Positions 51,301 to 64,000 of a stretch of DNA of 64,000 nucleotides are shown here, in pieces. The notes under the pieces are model-generated. The model saw only the letters and a program-made list of their open reading frames with translations. It searched no databases and was not told the DNA's origin. Numbering within the stretch: the stretch's first letter is position 1; each line of letters begins with the position of its first letter. Both the position numbers and the translations under genes were made by a program. Origin of the DNA: Dipetalonema caudispina (Eukaryota > Nematoda > Chromadorea > Rhabditida > Onchocercidae); the NCBI GenBank assembly GCA_013365325.1, contig JABVXV010000139.1, forward strand, positions 1-64,000, in the 5' to 3' direction.

Positions 51301-54300
51301 TTAGAGCATACAGACTGACCCTTAGTTACAACCTTCAGAATCTTGCGAAAATCCTTCACACCCTAACCTTCCCATCTTTTTTCTGTTTGAGTGCTTCATC
51401 TCATTACTGTCATCCATATTAAACTTAGTTGTCATCTAATTGTCAAAATTCAGTCCACTTGCTCGAGCCATATTTCCGCGTCCAGATGATAAAATTCTGA
51501 AATATTTGGTGGAAGAAAATGCACTCATTGAACCAGAATGGTGAGTTGTTTCCCAGTTTCTGTCATTTTCAGAACAGAAATGGAAATGTCAGGAAAGATT
51601 GGATATTGAATTATAAACCTGCTTTTTTTTCCGTCACCCTATGTTGGAATGATCAAAATTTACAGTGCATCATCACTGGATTTTGACACAAAATCAACTT
51701 TTTCTACATATCAGGAAATGAAAAACTAATTCTGCCATTATATACTTGGAATGAATATTAATTTTCGAAATTACTTATTAGGTACTGTCCCATAATTCCG
51801 ATGATTTTGATAAATGGTGCAGAGGGGATTGGTACAGGATGGGCCACGAAAATATTACCACGTAGTCCCAGGCAAGTCATCAGTAACACGCAAAGACTTA
51901 TTGATGGACAATCACTTCAGAACATGGTATATATTATTGCTGTATTTAAAATTTTGTGTCCCAACATTTGAAGGCATCTTGCTTTGCCATTTTTTTTTCT
52001 CATCGATCAATGCATGGAAAAAATTGTCATAAATTAGCTGAAAGTGGTTAGGGCAGAGGGAAGATAGGTAGACATTACAAGGAAAGCGTAATAGCTTGCT
52101 CAGTAATCTCTTAATTCTGTCTTTGAATGGAGATATTTAAAAAAACTGTAGGCAAGCAAATTTATGCAAATGTGAGTCAAGTCATGACCTCTGATAATAT
52201 CACTTATCCTACTATCAACTCACTCGTAATCAATGTGATTTGCAGTTGGTGATATCTTAACTTCTATTTAGCTGATATTACGAATTAATTTGAGATTTAT
52301 TTAACAGACACTTAAAAAGATGTGTGAATGAGTAAATAAGATGTTCATGAAGGGAATTTTTCTTTGAATTGAAAGAACTATGAACAAGATAATATTGTCA
52401 GATTTTGATAGGACAGAAAAGTCTTATAGTTTTATGGAGAGTGAACTGTGAAAGAGTAGTTTTTTTTTGTGTAGTTGTCCGCAGCACTGCTTTGCTTACC
52501 CAGGTTCTGTATGATTTTTAGTAAGGTTATTCGTTTATAACTCGTAGTTTTGAATGCTTAGGCAAGAATGCAACCACCGTAGTTTAATTGGAAAATATAG
52601 CGGAGTAATGAGATACCATCCACTCCTGCCATTCTCTTGTAGATTTATTTCATATTTTCTGACTGGAATTCCATATTGTTTTCAAAATCTGTCACTACCA
52701 GAAGATTATATTAATTTCAGTTGCCACATTTCCGAAATTTTCAAGGCACGATAGATGAATCTGCACCTCATCAGTACAATATCTCCGGAATAGTTTCATA
52801 TCGTCGTTTGAGAAGCGGTCTTAGGGTGAAGATTATAATATTTACCAATACTACTTTTTGTTTCTTAATTTTTGCATTTGCTAAAGAATTTTCCAGATAG
52901 TTTTATCGAGAAGTTTCATTAGCTTTTCATAAAATTGGAATTTTTCCGTGTTCTGTTTTAGGCAATAATAACAGAGCTTCCTACTGGGATTTGGAATAAT
53001 AAATACAAGGAGAAAGTGCTCGATTCTGTCATTAAAAATGGATTAATAAGGTAAAGGATTCATCATTTAATAATATCCTTTATGATTCATTCTTACCTCT
53101 TATGGGTCTTTATATTCAGTTTTATTTGTTGTGGATATGGACATGATTGAATTTAAATCAATTTGTTTGCAGTAATTATGAAGAATTGCACACTGAAAGC
53201 AATGTACATTTCATTCTTCATGTGATTGATAAACCGTTGATAAGCGACAAAAAGCAAATTAAGATACTCAATCGATTGTTAAAATTACGATCAGTAGCAA
53301 GTGAAAACTCAATGGTTTGTCACTACATATTTGAACTTGAAATTCACATGAACTATGCATGTTGTTAGTAATCTGTTTGTTGTATCGTATTGATTTAAAG
53401 CGCCGTTGTTTGTGTATATTCTTATATAGTCTTTGTAGATTTCTAAGGTCGTTGTGCAATAGTTCTTATCTTTGATTGTAATCACATTAATACTTTATCA
53501 TTGCATAATTTATATAGTACTATTTTTTATTCCTTAGCTATTTTATATTATATTTACATGCTTTGCTTACTGATATTTTCGGTCATTTTACTGTATTGAA
53601 TATATGGAAATTTCAGATTTTATTCGATGAGAAAAACGTACTGCGAAAATATAATTCCGCGGTAGACATATTTCAAGAATTTTTCGAAGTGCGTCGGCAA
53701 AAATACATGGAAAGAAGGGAATATGAACTGAAAGCTATGGATGCTAAGCTTAAATTTACTGAAAATCAAGTAAAGCTGAATAGTTTCAAAGTTTCAAAAC
53801 TTTTCGATGAGAATGTGCAAGTTGAAATGTTAACATTGACTAAGATATCAATAGAGCAATATTTTTTTTTCTGACATCGTGAAATTGTTAGTAAGTTCTG
53901 CTTCTCTTTCAATCCCTGACACAGGATCTGTTTCTGAAATTGTCTTTATTCTCACAGTCATTTCCTTTATTTGTCTCAAGGGACTGGGTTAACGTTTAAC
54001 TTGTTTAGGTTCGCTTTGTGAACGCTATTGTCAATGGCGAAATCATCATTGAAAAGAAGAACCGTGCAGAAATTATAACTCAGCTTGTTGAGAAAGGATT
54101 TCATTCGAATCCGATGAAAATGAAAAATGCAGCGGTAAGGTTGATGTCATTATTTTTGGGAAACTATCTTATGCAAATAGACATACATCGAAAAGGTAAC
54201 TGTCTTCTTTCGTGAAGCACATTATGAATTTTAATTAAAAGTCGCAGTTTACTTCACTTATCATTTTTCTTTATCACATTTTCAAATTTGTGAAGTTTAA

Positions 54301-54807
54301 TTGTTGTCACTTAGCTTTAGTGTTTATAGTATGAATGATTTATATAGGATGGAAATCGCAGTTCGCCAGATTTTGCGTATTTGCTCGATATGCCACTGTG
54401 TCGTTTGAGCAATGAAGAAATTCTGATTTTGCAAGAAAAAAGGAGCGACCTGTGTGAGCGATTCAAAGCGTTGAAATCAACAACATGGAGAAGTTTGTGG
54501 AGTACGGATCTAAATGTGTTGTCTAAGGTTTGTTTCATTTAGCTTTTGGCCCGTCAGTGTTTGATATATTCATATTTTTGATAATTCATGTAATCTAAGA
54601 TTTTTCAATGAACAAAAGCTAGGAACCTGACACCGAGCGAAAGATCTTTTTTGGTAAAACCGAATCTGTTTTGTAACGTAACGTATTGAAGTTTATTTTA
54701 TTTAAAAGCGCCATTGCTGAGGAGTAATGTTGCGAGCTGAAAACATATATTCTCATTATCTAATGGAATTATTTTAGGCACTGGATAAAGAAGAAAGGAG
54801 AATGTGA
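45198..54807 (+). CDS. Type IIA DNA topoisomerase, tail-less, presequence-like N-terminus
   Basis: ATP-dependent double-strand DNA passage enzyme, about 1184 aa in 26 exons. They are 45198-45330, 45626-45759, 45900-46057, 46449-46594, 46862-46959, 47293-47511, 47671-47844, 48023-48124, 48253-48450, 48544-48771, 49094-49219, 49547-49657, 49866-49971, 50101-50267, 50371-50469, 50823-50969, 51099-51247, 51454-51540, 51782-51926, 52721-52825, 52962-53050, 53173-53314, 53617-53769, 54009-54134, 54348-54527 and 54778-54807. Seen in order: GHKL ATPase (NAADN near residue 122, [16 protein letters not shown]), transducer, TOPRIM (EGDSAKAL near 492, DQDPDGSH near 572-579), and winged helix with the catalytic Arg-Tyr of SARYIYTSL (Tyr codon 51228-51230, about residue 827), GAEGIGTGW. 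It stops just after the core, lacking the C-terminal tail of roughly 300 residues or more seen in nuclear Top2. Residues 1-44 are basic and Ser-rich, like a mitochondrial presequence (inference). The intron after 46057 starts with GC. Confidence 0.95.
45523..45580. repeat. 16-bp palindrome plus a third copy of its arm, in an intron
   Basis: Arms 45523-45538 and 45542-45557 are reverse complements except for one G/T position, around the loop ATG. A third, direct copy of the first arm (gtatccatcattaaaatg) follows at about 45563-45580. It lies in intron 1 of the topoisomerase gene. Confidence 0.9.
46058..46059 (+). other. Apparent GC splice donor in the topoisomerase gene
   Basis: After ...AATATTGACAG the genome continues GCTGGT. 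Joining here to the exon at 46449 gives [15 protein letters not shown], with the same spacing as other Top2 proteins between the ID and WNNG residues. A GT donor at 46080 (a GTGAGC) could be used only with an acceptor two bases downstream and would add residues not seen in the family. GCTGGT is a poor GC-donor consensus, so this is less certain than the tir-1 case. Confidence 0.6.
46611..46641. repeat. 12-bp perfect inverted repeat in a topoisomerase intron
   Basis: Arms 46611-46622 (atacagaatagt) and 46630-46641 (actattctgtat) are perfect reverse complements around a 7-base loop, 17 bases into the intron that starts at 46595. No function can be assigned. Confidence 0.9.
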
Positions 54808-57168
54808 AGAATTCCTCATTGAATTGTATTTGGTGAAGTTATTTGACAGTATATTACTCCTCTATGCCAGAAATTATTTTTTGGAATTTTTAAAAATGAA
54901 GTTTTCTGTCAGCTAGGTTGTTTTTGCATTGATTTAATTTAAAATAGATTCATATGTTTAAGTTTAGTTACAATGCAGGTTATGTAAAAAAGGATTTAGG
55001 TGAATGGCTTTTTCTCCATGTCATTCCGTTAACGAAGCTTATTTATCATCGCTGTAATTTTCTAACGTGTATTAAACTGCTTTGGGAAAATTCACTGAAG
55101 TTGCTCTTAATCTTATCTGAGAGAACTGCGAATCCAAAATTTAAGTATCCAAAAATCCTTGTTTCTGTGATCACTACAAAATTTTGTGAATTTTCGCTCC
55201 TTTGCATCCGGAAAAAGTTACACACTTCCGCGTTTCTGGTCCTTTCATCATAACTAAACCTGTCTACTTTTTTCACTGTTATTGATTGTTAACCAATATC
55301 ATGCCTAATAAACATTAATCCTTATGTAGCATCATTTTGTTTCCTCTGTTGACCAAATGTACATCTGTAGCTCGTGGCATATTTTACCATATTTTCGTTT
55401 TATTATCTGGACATCTTTTGAATTCGAAGTGATGCATGTTGACATTGCAAATGGTAGTATTCAATTAGTTTTCTATGAATGTGCAATTTCTCCAAGGAGA
55501 AAGTTACACCTTTAAGAATCAGTTGCAATTGTTGTATAATTCAAATCAGTTGTTGTATAATCATATAGTTCCTTAAGTATTCTGGAAAAGTAATTCTCAG
55601 TTGTCCAATATCAAATAAATCAAGCATAAACATTCCATAATGTTTAGATTTTATAGATGAAATTAATAAGTGAAAAAAGTCCTGGAAATTTCATGTAAAA
55701 CTGGATTGGAACTTGAGATTCTACCTTGATTACGTTGTTTTAAAGATTGTTAAAATGAAGTGAATGTATATATTATCTTTGGTTCCCACTGCATACCTCT
55801 ATTGCAACTTATCACTAAGCTACAGAAAGATATTAAGCAGTCCGATTACCCCAAGATTTCTGTAAATCTTTCAAGAAATATTTCTCAGAGTGAAGATCTA
55901 TGAGAGTAGAATAAACTGTTACGTTCGTAAAACCTTATTCGGAGTTTTTGATATGGGACATATCAATGAGGTGCGGATTAATTGGGATACATATAGATGA
56001 AATGAGGTAGTTCGCAGCTGGGGTTAAGGAATACTTCTGGATTGACTTTGAACTGGTCGTACACGTAAATCTGAGCTGATACTGCACTTTAATTGCATGC
56101 ACCTTAATGGCTTGAGACAAGAAGGTACGTGTACAAGGGAGACTAAAGAGGGCTTTGCGCATCAGAAGATAAAGTCCGAAACAGATATCCATGCTTAAAT
56201 CACAATATCAGGTTTTCAACTTGGATTATTTTTTTCGCCGATGTCAATCACTATATTCATTGCTTGTATATAGTATATCGTCAACATCAACGTTCTTGTA
56301 TCACATACGTCTGTTCATCTAGTTTATTGTTACCATATATGCCAAAACATTTGGAATATGAGCAAATATTAGGAATAAGTTTTATTCAAAATTTATTTTC
56401 TGGTTAAACAAAAGCAGTAGCAGAACATTTTGAAATCTCGAAATACTTAGGAAGGGTTTGCAAGCATCATCTTGACAAGTAAGCAGCTCTTAAAAACTCA
56501 CTGATAATAGGCTTATAAGTCCTTTATAGATCTTCCTTTTCTCATCCTATCAAAGATCTGCTGTTAGCTCGGGATATTCTCGAATAATAGTCATGCGAAA
56601 AAAGCCAAGTTGCTCAAATGAACAATCGTTCTCAGTTCCTCTCATTTTTACATAAAAAAAATAGCTGCGGATGTTTCTGTTATTAAACAACTTTAGTACA
56701 AGATACTATAGCTACGAGACTGACTTATAAAACGTCAAGTATAAAAACAAATGGTGAATATATTGTTTACTTCACACGAATTTAGCTTCATATGACGCTA
56801 ATATTCAAATAGACAAACATAACGGTCCGAAATATCCGAATACTTAATTTTAAAAGTTTCCAATTATTTTTTGTGCTCAAAAACTTTAAAATAATCGATA
56901 TCGGATTATCGCCATCTGTCTCCGTGATTTGTTTCACATATCCTTTCATAGATACGAAAATACTATGCTATAGCAGTTCAAATATAATTAATTGTCTTAG
57001 CGCTTTGATAATATGACAATTACAAAGTACTTGCGCAAGAATAAATCTCGTCAACTGTCTGCAACAGAATGCATCTTTGTTTTTGTCAAGTAATAAAAAT
57101 AACCACAGTTTCTGATTGTAATACTAATTTCTCGAACATTTTATTCAAATTCCTTGCTCATCTTGAAT
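54808..57168. other. Spacer between two convergent genes
   Basis: It holds the 3' ends of the topoisomerase gene (+) and rpn-6 (-). An AATAAA on the minus strand at 57145-57140, 24 bases after the rpn-6 stop, is a likely poly(A) signal. An AATAAA near 55306 on the plus strand may serve the topoisomerase gene but is 500 bases away. The ORFs at 54954-55253 and 55935-56192 show no coding features. Confidence 0.5.
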
Positions 57169-60100
57169 TTAAATGTTGACCTGAGATAGACCACGTATGA
57201 CTTCCACCGATGCTATGAATATGTTCGTTTGTATGTCATGTGGAAAATTGTATACTGTCAGTGTACCGTCCTGCTGATCGATCATGCCTGAATATGGACA
57301 TCATTAAGTTAAAACAGGCATCGGAAGGGTTTTTTTGTGATCATGAAGTGATCTGAAACTAGGAATTCGTAATTAGAAAAAGATGTAGGAACTAACACTA
57401 ACATTTGATTATTCATTATCTATCATAGCTGTTAATAGTAATTGTTATCGATAGGATCAGGCTCCGAATTCAAAAGTTATTGAAGAAAAAGTTATTTAGA
57501 ATTATATTAAAAATTCAGATAGTTAATAACTAACAGGAGTTTTCGGTAAACTAATTCGATTCTAGTTTAGCATTACTTTGTCTTTACATCCGAATATTCG
57601 GAAAATGACTGTAATTGAACCTTGGAATTTTTTGTCAAGAATCATTTGCGCCAATTTCCTTTCAACTCGTTCAACTGGAATACGAATATTTTTCGCCAGA
57701 GTAGCCATCTGAAATTAAAGTTTTCTCACCATAAAATACCGGATTTGGAATTTCAATTCTTTAAAATTAAGCTTGAATTGAAAATCAATTTCTTGAAATT
57801 GAATATTTTGAAATTACATAGGAAATACTTCAAAAGCATATTGTAAATAATCGAAATCATGGTTATCCTATCGAAAATAATATCAATGATAATTCTGCCA
57901 CTATACGATTTTGAATGTCCCAGGAATTTTAGAAACAAAAACGATAACACTTCAATGAGGGAGTACGGTTCGATGGCTCGACTGATATCCTTTTCAAGCA
58001 CTGTATCAGCAAGCGAATCAACATATCTACGGATTATCAGATCGGACTGAAGCTCCACGTTATATTCTTCAATTGCCTGTAGAGTTCTTATATATTTCGA
58101 AATGCCCTCTTTTCTAATCACTTTATCAAAATTTTTAAAACATCTCTCTTTAGTTACTAAAGAAATAACCAGGGCTGGATTTCTTACTCGGAATGATGAA
58201 AGTTAGATAAACACCGTCTTCGTTGAGAATTATGCTACCTTTAGATAAAAATTTACCTTGTAATAGTTTTGTAAAGATCGATTCTCAAATGCCGCTGCTA
58301 TACTTTTCATCGCATCGAGGTCACGACCCGAATATTTGGCTGCTAGTTTACTGGACAGCAATGAGCATACTTCTGTTGCTTCATTTAACATAATCTAAAA
58401 GAGAAACATATAAAAATTGTTGAATGGAAAAGTAATGGAAGCGGAATTTAACCTTTCTCCTTCAAAACAATTAACAGTGTAATTTTTGGGACGGAAAACA
58501 TCCATTAACTTGAAAGCTAAAAACCATACTTTCGCAAGACACATATACTTCAGGGCTTTTCGAGCATTACATTCTTCCTCATTAGTATCGAAATTTTCAA
58601 ATGCTTCATAAAAATATGAATAAGCCGTTTTAAAGTCTTGATTCTCCGCCATGTTCAGTATTCCCGATTCTATATCAAGTTGAGCCTGAACTTCGAGAAC
58701 TGCTTTAGGTGGAAATCAAGGTAGTATGAGAAGAGTCGAGTGCTTTAACCAGAGTCATTCAACCGGATCATCATCCCAACATTTTGCCATCCAGATACAT
58801 TTGTCGTGGAAAACCGGGATAATTTTACCAGAAGACATGTAAGAACTTTTTACATAAAATTAGTACTACGACATCTAAACTAATAAATCATCCAATTTAT
58901 TTCGTATTTCCTTTTTACGATTAAATTCGTCACAAATGATTAAAATAATAATCATATAACTTACCTTTAACTTTGTTTAACCATTCAATTATCTTAAAAT
59001 AACACGAAATCTCGAAACCTTCTATCACTTGCTGGTTTTATTCATCTATTATTCAATAAAATTTTACTCAAATTCTTGTCTTTGACATACTATCACAAAA
59101 GGAATTTCTCTTCCTCAAATAACCAATTGAAACAACAAAGAAAATACTTTCACAACATTGTTGAATTATGGAAGAACTAACCTGCATTTTATTATCAATA
59201 CATAATGAATTAGCTATAGTTCGTGCAGCCACGAGCGCTGTACGAGAACGATTGAAATTATTAAGCGCAAAAGCGGCTTTACTTTCTTCCAGATGTACCT
59301 CCAACTGGATATCCTTACTTTCTATTTTCTTCAGCTCATCTCTCAATCTCGCACCTGCATATGAACACATTGAAAGAGGAGAAAAATGTTATGAAGAAAA
59401 AATGTAATTTGAAATTTACCTTATTGAGAAGTTATTAATTTCAAATTGCACATTAAAATGAAAAAATGAAATCCAAAGGAACTGAGAGATTAGAGTGAGT
59501 GAAAGTGATACGAATTGATGAAGTGGGATTTTCGAAAGCATCTTCTCTCTCAAGCTTCTAAGCTAGAGCAATAAAACCGTAATAAAAACGGAAAGCTCTT
59601 CCGGATAGGTTTTGCATGCAACAAACTTACCCATAGTTAATACATCGGTATGACGTCCTACTTCATTCAACAAACGCATCAACCGTACTTCAAGCATATA
59701 CCGTAAAAATATTCGATTTTGTTGTTTAGCCCAATGAACGTATTCCATACATAATGAGAGCTGTAATGGGAAATACTATGGTTTCGTTTCTAGTACTGTA
59801 ACCATAATCATCATAGTAATAATGGATAACAACTTTTATATTACTAATATATCAATATTATTCTATGCTTAATTTAATTTTCATGGAAATCTCAAAAACA
59901 ACTAATTACCTTAAAATCAGAATCTTTACCAATTTTTAGACACCAGTCGATTAGATTACGAATCAGTTTTACGGCTTTTGCCATACCATAGGAAAGTAAA
60001 TGTGGTCTCAACGAGGTTAATAATTTCGTTAAACCTTCAATTTGCACACAAAATTTCGAAGAAAAGTTTTGGTAAAAATAAGAATTCTCTAAGTGATCCA

Positions 60101-60747
60101 TGTGATTTATTAATCGCTCTTATTCAAATTTAAAGCTGCTGTTGACTAAATCCAAATTAAATTTCAGAAAACATCCAAAATTTATTTCTTTCATCCTTTT
60201 CAAGTTAAATTATTCTTTAACTAAGTTGAATGTATTATATGCCTTCAATATTGTTAGCCTTCGACATTTTCTCGGCCATCTCTATGATTAAATCTTCACG
60301 GCGCTTTAACTCTTCTTCGTCATTTTCGCTTACTTTAGAACTGACTAAATTAATGAAAGATTAAGAAATATTTCAATCATTCAGAACTATCATTTCAACA
60401 CTGATTGATTTCAGAAATGCTTTATTAATTATTCAATTAAGACATGGTATATGCCATCTTAATTCCTTTTAAGTACCTAACAATCCCATTCAAGAATACT
60501 ACTCCTCTGTGGATGTTATAATCTAGCAATTTACGATAGATATAAACATTTCTTTCCGATCATCTTTCTTCAACCATTTCTTCTCGATCATATTTCTTTA
60601 AGCATTTGTTTCCTATCATATTTCTTTAACCATTTCTTTCCGATCATATTTCATGAAGTAGAAAGCAGATAGAAATTATCAATCAGACGACACACCAAGA
60701 GTAACCAGTTGTTGGATCGAAAGATTTTCAGCTTCCGAATTCGGCAT
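57169..60747 (-). CDS. rpn-6: 26S proteasome lid subunit RPN-6 (PSMD11)
   Basis: Rpn6 is a PCI-domain scaffold of the 19S regulatory particle that clamps the lid to the base and the 20S core. Minus-strand exons: 60747-60696, 60344-60243, 60034-59910, 59760-59631, 59354-59182, 58685-58530, 58394-58257, about 58106-57951, 57708-57621 and 57287-57169. They give 412 aa against about 422 in human. The start is the ATG at 60747 ([10 protein letters not shown]), joined in phase to [12 protein letters not shown]. The middle shows the family stretch [12 protein letters not shown]. The C-terminal winged-helix part of the PCI domain shows [19 protein letters not shown] followed by a beta hairpin ([14 protein letters not shown]). 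The extreme C-terminus is short and diverged, ending LSQVNI. The acceptor of the 58106 exon is weak. The intron after 60243 appears to begin GC. A minus-strand AATAAA lies 24 bases past the stop. Confidence 0.92.
60241..60243 (-). other. Apparent GC splice donor in rpn-6 with repeated junction
   Basis: On the minus strand the exon ends ATTGAAG followed by GCATAT, and the next exon is preceded by the same ATTGAAG followed by GTTTAA. The only in-frame join is GAAG|GC...GAAG|GT, giving [10 protein letters not shown]. No GT donor nearby keeps the frame. The repeated 7-mer at both junctions makes the exact break ambiguous by a few bases. Confidence 0.6.
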
Positions 60748-63700
60748 AACAAATGCAGTTAATATCCGACCGCCTAGTTCGTATATGAGACAATAATGAG
60801 AGAAGATTAATTTAAGACCCAAATATGATCCAACTTTTATTAATTATGCATGCAACTCAGTTCAACTTCCCTATTTACAAAGAATGAAGTTTGAATCCTT
60901 ATCTTCCTGGAACACGTGGTATCATGAATTTCATGAATCATTTTGGATTTCTGGAATCAACGAGAGAGAAATGATAAGAAATTTAAACTTATATTACTAT
61001 GATGTTCAATAATTACAGATTTTCACACTTTTCAGAATTAGATAAGCTGTTATGTATGGACAATGCTTACTTTCAAATGCATGGCAATGAGAGAGCTTCA
61101 AAATTGCAATGAGAGAGGTTATGAAGATGATTGAATGTGGGAGAAAAAAAGTGTCTGAATAATCTAAAGAATTCGTTTTTTAGTTGCAGACGCCAGCTGT
61201 TACCAAAATAACTTTACAGCACACAACATATTTTAATAATTGTTTACTTCAGAACATTTTCTCACTTTTGGATCCATTCATTTTGCTTATTTTAATATCT
61301 CAAGAACTATTAAGCCTTTTATTTATTGCAATACATTTCACATTTAATAACTTTTTTAATTGACAACAGATATTGTCTTTTTTATAGGTGGAAAAAGAGA
61401 AATAAAATTCAATTTGTTAAAATGAAATAAAATTTATTTTCGTCATACATTTTTTAAGACGTCCAAACTTTCTTACTGCAGGATAGATGTAAGGATGTTG
61501 AAGGTAATTTTTATGTTTTAATTTTATCCTTCATTTATGGATATATAAAAGTAGCGACGATAGTAATGTTGCCCATTCACAAAGCTTCGAGCATAATTAG
61601 TGAAGTGTTGTTATGACTTCCTAAAATTCATCTATTTTTCATTCTTTACGCTTTCTTGACCTTCCATAGCTGTCATCAAGCAAAGTTATCTATTCATTAG
61701 TCTGTGCAAAAAGATCAATAATATTATTACTTTTTACATTTATGCTTAGGAAAATAATCTTCTGCTGGCAACGGTTCTGTAAAAATTCATAGAAATATCA
61801 CAACTCTTACGTAAATCAACCCTGTGACCTTTATCTTTCTCTTTCATATATAACTGTATACGATCATTAGTATGGGTGATGTCCACTGCAGTTCTGGAAA
61901 GTGTCAAATTATGGGAAGAAATTGACAATTCCGTTGATTTGGCATGTATGATATGATAACCAGTGTTGATTAAAAAATACTGAGATTTCTCTAACTTGGC
62001 TTTTTAGCCTTTTTGATCCAGTCATCATAATATCTTGTAAAAGGTCAATTCATATATATTTCAACGATTCTTGTTATTTAACAGCTCAGAGCATAGTTTT
62101 TTGACAAGAGTTTCCATCATCTGTTTGTTGCTCAGTTCATTTAAAATTCAGATTAGATTTAGAATTTCAATTTAAATTTTCTACCAGATATTTTGTGCAA
62201 ACTTCAAATGAATATATGCATGTTCTGCTTTCACCTTGTACAGCAGGTGATTGACTTGGGAAGAATTTTACCCTGTAATGGATATCTTGAAAGAATTTCG
62301 ATTTAAATTTAAACCACACACTACAAATATTCCATCAAGACCAGTTAATTATTACAACGCTTGTATTTCATTAAAGTCCAGATGAAACTCTGTGACGTAC
62401 GAAAATTTCAAAATTTGAATAGCGAGACTCTGCAAACAACTGGAATTCCTGAAAACGTACGTCTTTTTTGCAACAAATTGTCGAAATGAAACGATTTTTA
62501 ATTTTTGGAATTTAACAAGAAACTGAGGTTGATAGTATCATTTACTTCGCCGTTTTCATGAAGGATAATTTTAATTTGAAACCAATAGCAAATAGCGATG
62601 AAGATGTTAGCTTCATGTAAACTTCACTAATTTAAACTGAAATCCTGCTCACTTCCGGAACACTTCACATTCAAGAAAACATAGACCTACTATTCTTCAT
62701 TCTCATAAATCCTCTTGAAAAAGCTAATGCAGACTGTTTTTTCCGAATCATTGGACGGAAATGGTGATCTTTAACGGGGATAGCTCCAAGTATGATTCAA
62801 TACTTGAAATAGATGATTAAATATTTGAAATGATTGAAGGAGGAGATAAGAGATTCTGCTTTTTCCATATATCACTTTCTTTTTTTTTATAGAATATTAT
62901 ATTAAAAGCGTTTCTTTTCTTTTTTTTTCAAATTACTTTATAATTTCAGTCAATGATGAATGTCTTTCAAGTTTCGTTAAGTTAACCAAATGCAAGATTC
63001 AAAGGATTATTTTTCCAAATCCAACTTGTCAAACCAATTTTTTGAAGTCGCAACTGCTTAATGCTATTAATTCAACTTCTAATCGTTGTCCTAAAAACGC
63101 CCCGTAGCAGAAGATGACAAATCATTGTGATGCCATCCATACAGCAAACCACCCAATTAGTCAAATATTGTCCGTGTCATTTCAATGAAACTGGAACTTT
63201 TCTATAGCTACACAAATATCATTTTGAAAAACTAAATTAAGAGAGAGAAAGAATGAGAGAGGGAGAGAGAATAACATCTTTGATAACAATTATTTTAAAA
63301 ATAAATTCGAAATCTGTGACTTCGAAATCTTATATCTGTTACATAAGTGTCACTACAGTCTGACTAATACAACTTCTTGGTAGTTTTTCGAAGTAGCTTT
63401 GTCGAAGTTAATCAGAAATTTCCAAAGAATTAAGGCTTAAAGATTTAGTACTTTCCGGGATGAAAGTTTCCAAGAGGAGGAGAAATAGAAGTGCATTTAT
63501 AGAAGAATAGGTAGATGGTGCAAGATTGTGCAAAATTTAGCACTCAAAAGTAGTCTTTATCAGAACAAACTTTACAACCAGTCACTCATCTTTCTACTTC
63601 ATTGTTCATTTCATGTTTATGTACGAATATATTAGGATCACATAATGAACTGCTTACATCTTCCCTCATCCGTTCTTTAATTAATTATATGTTCCAAAAC

Positions 63701-64000
63701 ATTTGTCACAAAATGGAAAATCAGAAGAAGATTTCGTTCAACATAAGTTCAATTCTTCCTCTTTGCTCTGCTCCCTTTTCTCCCTTTCTTCTCCCTTTCC
63801 CTCCATTCTATTTCCTCCTGCAACTCCCGGACTACTTCCTTGTCTTTCTCTTCATCTCAATCAATTCAAGCGATATCAGTGAAGGATATTGGTGTAGGAT
63901 TCCTATATTCGCATATTACAACATTACGGATCACTCCTATTTTTTCCTTTCAGTTTAAAATACTATAGGAACAAGTAATCAAAGTTGCCAGGTTCGACAT
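60748..64000. other. A+T-rich DNA without supportable genes
   Basis: The left end must contain the rpn-6 promoter. Beyond it I see only simple sequence: a GA-rich run at about 63240-63270 and a pyrimidine-rich stretch at about 63750-63860 that opens a chance ORF (63602-63958). Neither strand shows an exon chain or recognisable protein motifs. Confidence 0.45.

Noticed and set aside
63602..63958. 118-codon ORF near the right edge
   Set aside because: It is hydrophobic and Pro/Phe/Ser-rich because of a pyrimidine-rich tract; no recognisable domain.
1..64000. tRNA, rRNA, spliced-leader RNA genes or CRISPR arrays
   Set aside because: Reading by eye showed none; a covariance-model scan would be needed to exclude small RNA genes.

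Overview
The window is nuclear DNA from a nematode, most likely a filarial (Onchocercidae) worm. The basis is very high A+T, small exons split by introns ending in TTTCAG, nematode-type orthologues (a tir-1/SARM1 gene, a type II topoisomerase and proteasome subunit rpn-6), and remnants of BEL/Pao retrotransposons. I cannot fix the species. No bacterial genes, operons or CRISPR arrays are visible. Exon borders were read by hand from splice consensus and reading phase, so individual ends may be off.

Layout. 1-7.3 kb: a graveyard of BEL/Pao LTR fragments in both orientations, with one degenerate gag/protease body. 8.4-14.7 kb (+): a gene of about 19 exons encoding a zinc-finger protein I do not recognise. 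14.7-20.2 kb: no convincing gene. 20.2-30.35 kb (+): a second unrecognised, proline-rich gene with what look like alternative exon cassettes; a small single-exon gene for a putative secreted protein lies antisense in one of its introns. 31.6-43.5 kb (+): tir-1, the SARM1-type NAD hydrolase (ARM, two SAM, TIR). 45.2-54.8 kb (+): a complete type II topoisomerase core in 26 exons, starting with a basic, serine-rich presequence and lacking the usual long C-terminal tail. 57.2-60.75 kb (-): rpn-6/PSMD11, a 26S proteasome lid subunit, convergent with the topoisomerase gene. 60.75-64 kb: no gene that I can support.

The genes do not form a pathway; this is ordinary animal gene order with wide intergenic DNA. 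The most interesting points are the topoisomerase, which looks like a tail-less and possibly mitochondrial Top2 paralogue; three apparent GC-AG introns in three different genes; several near-perfect short palindromes; and an inverted duplication inside the dead retrotransposon.
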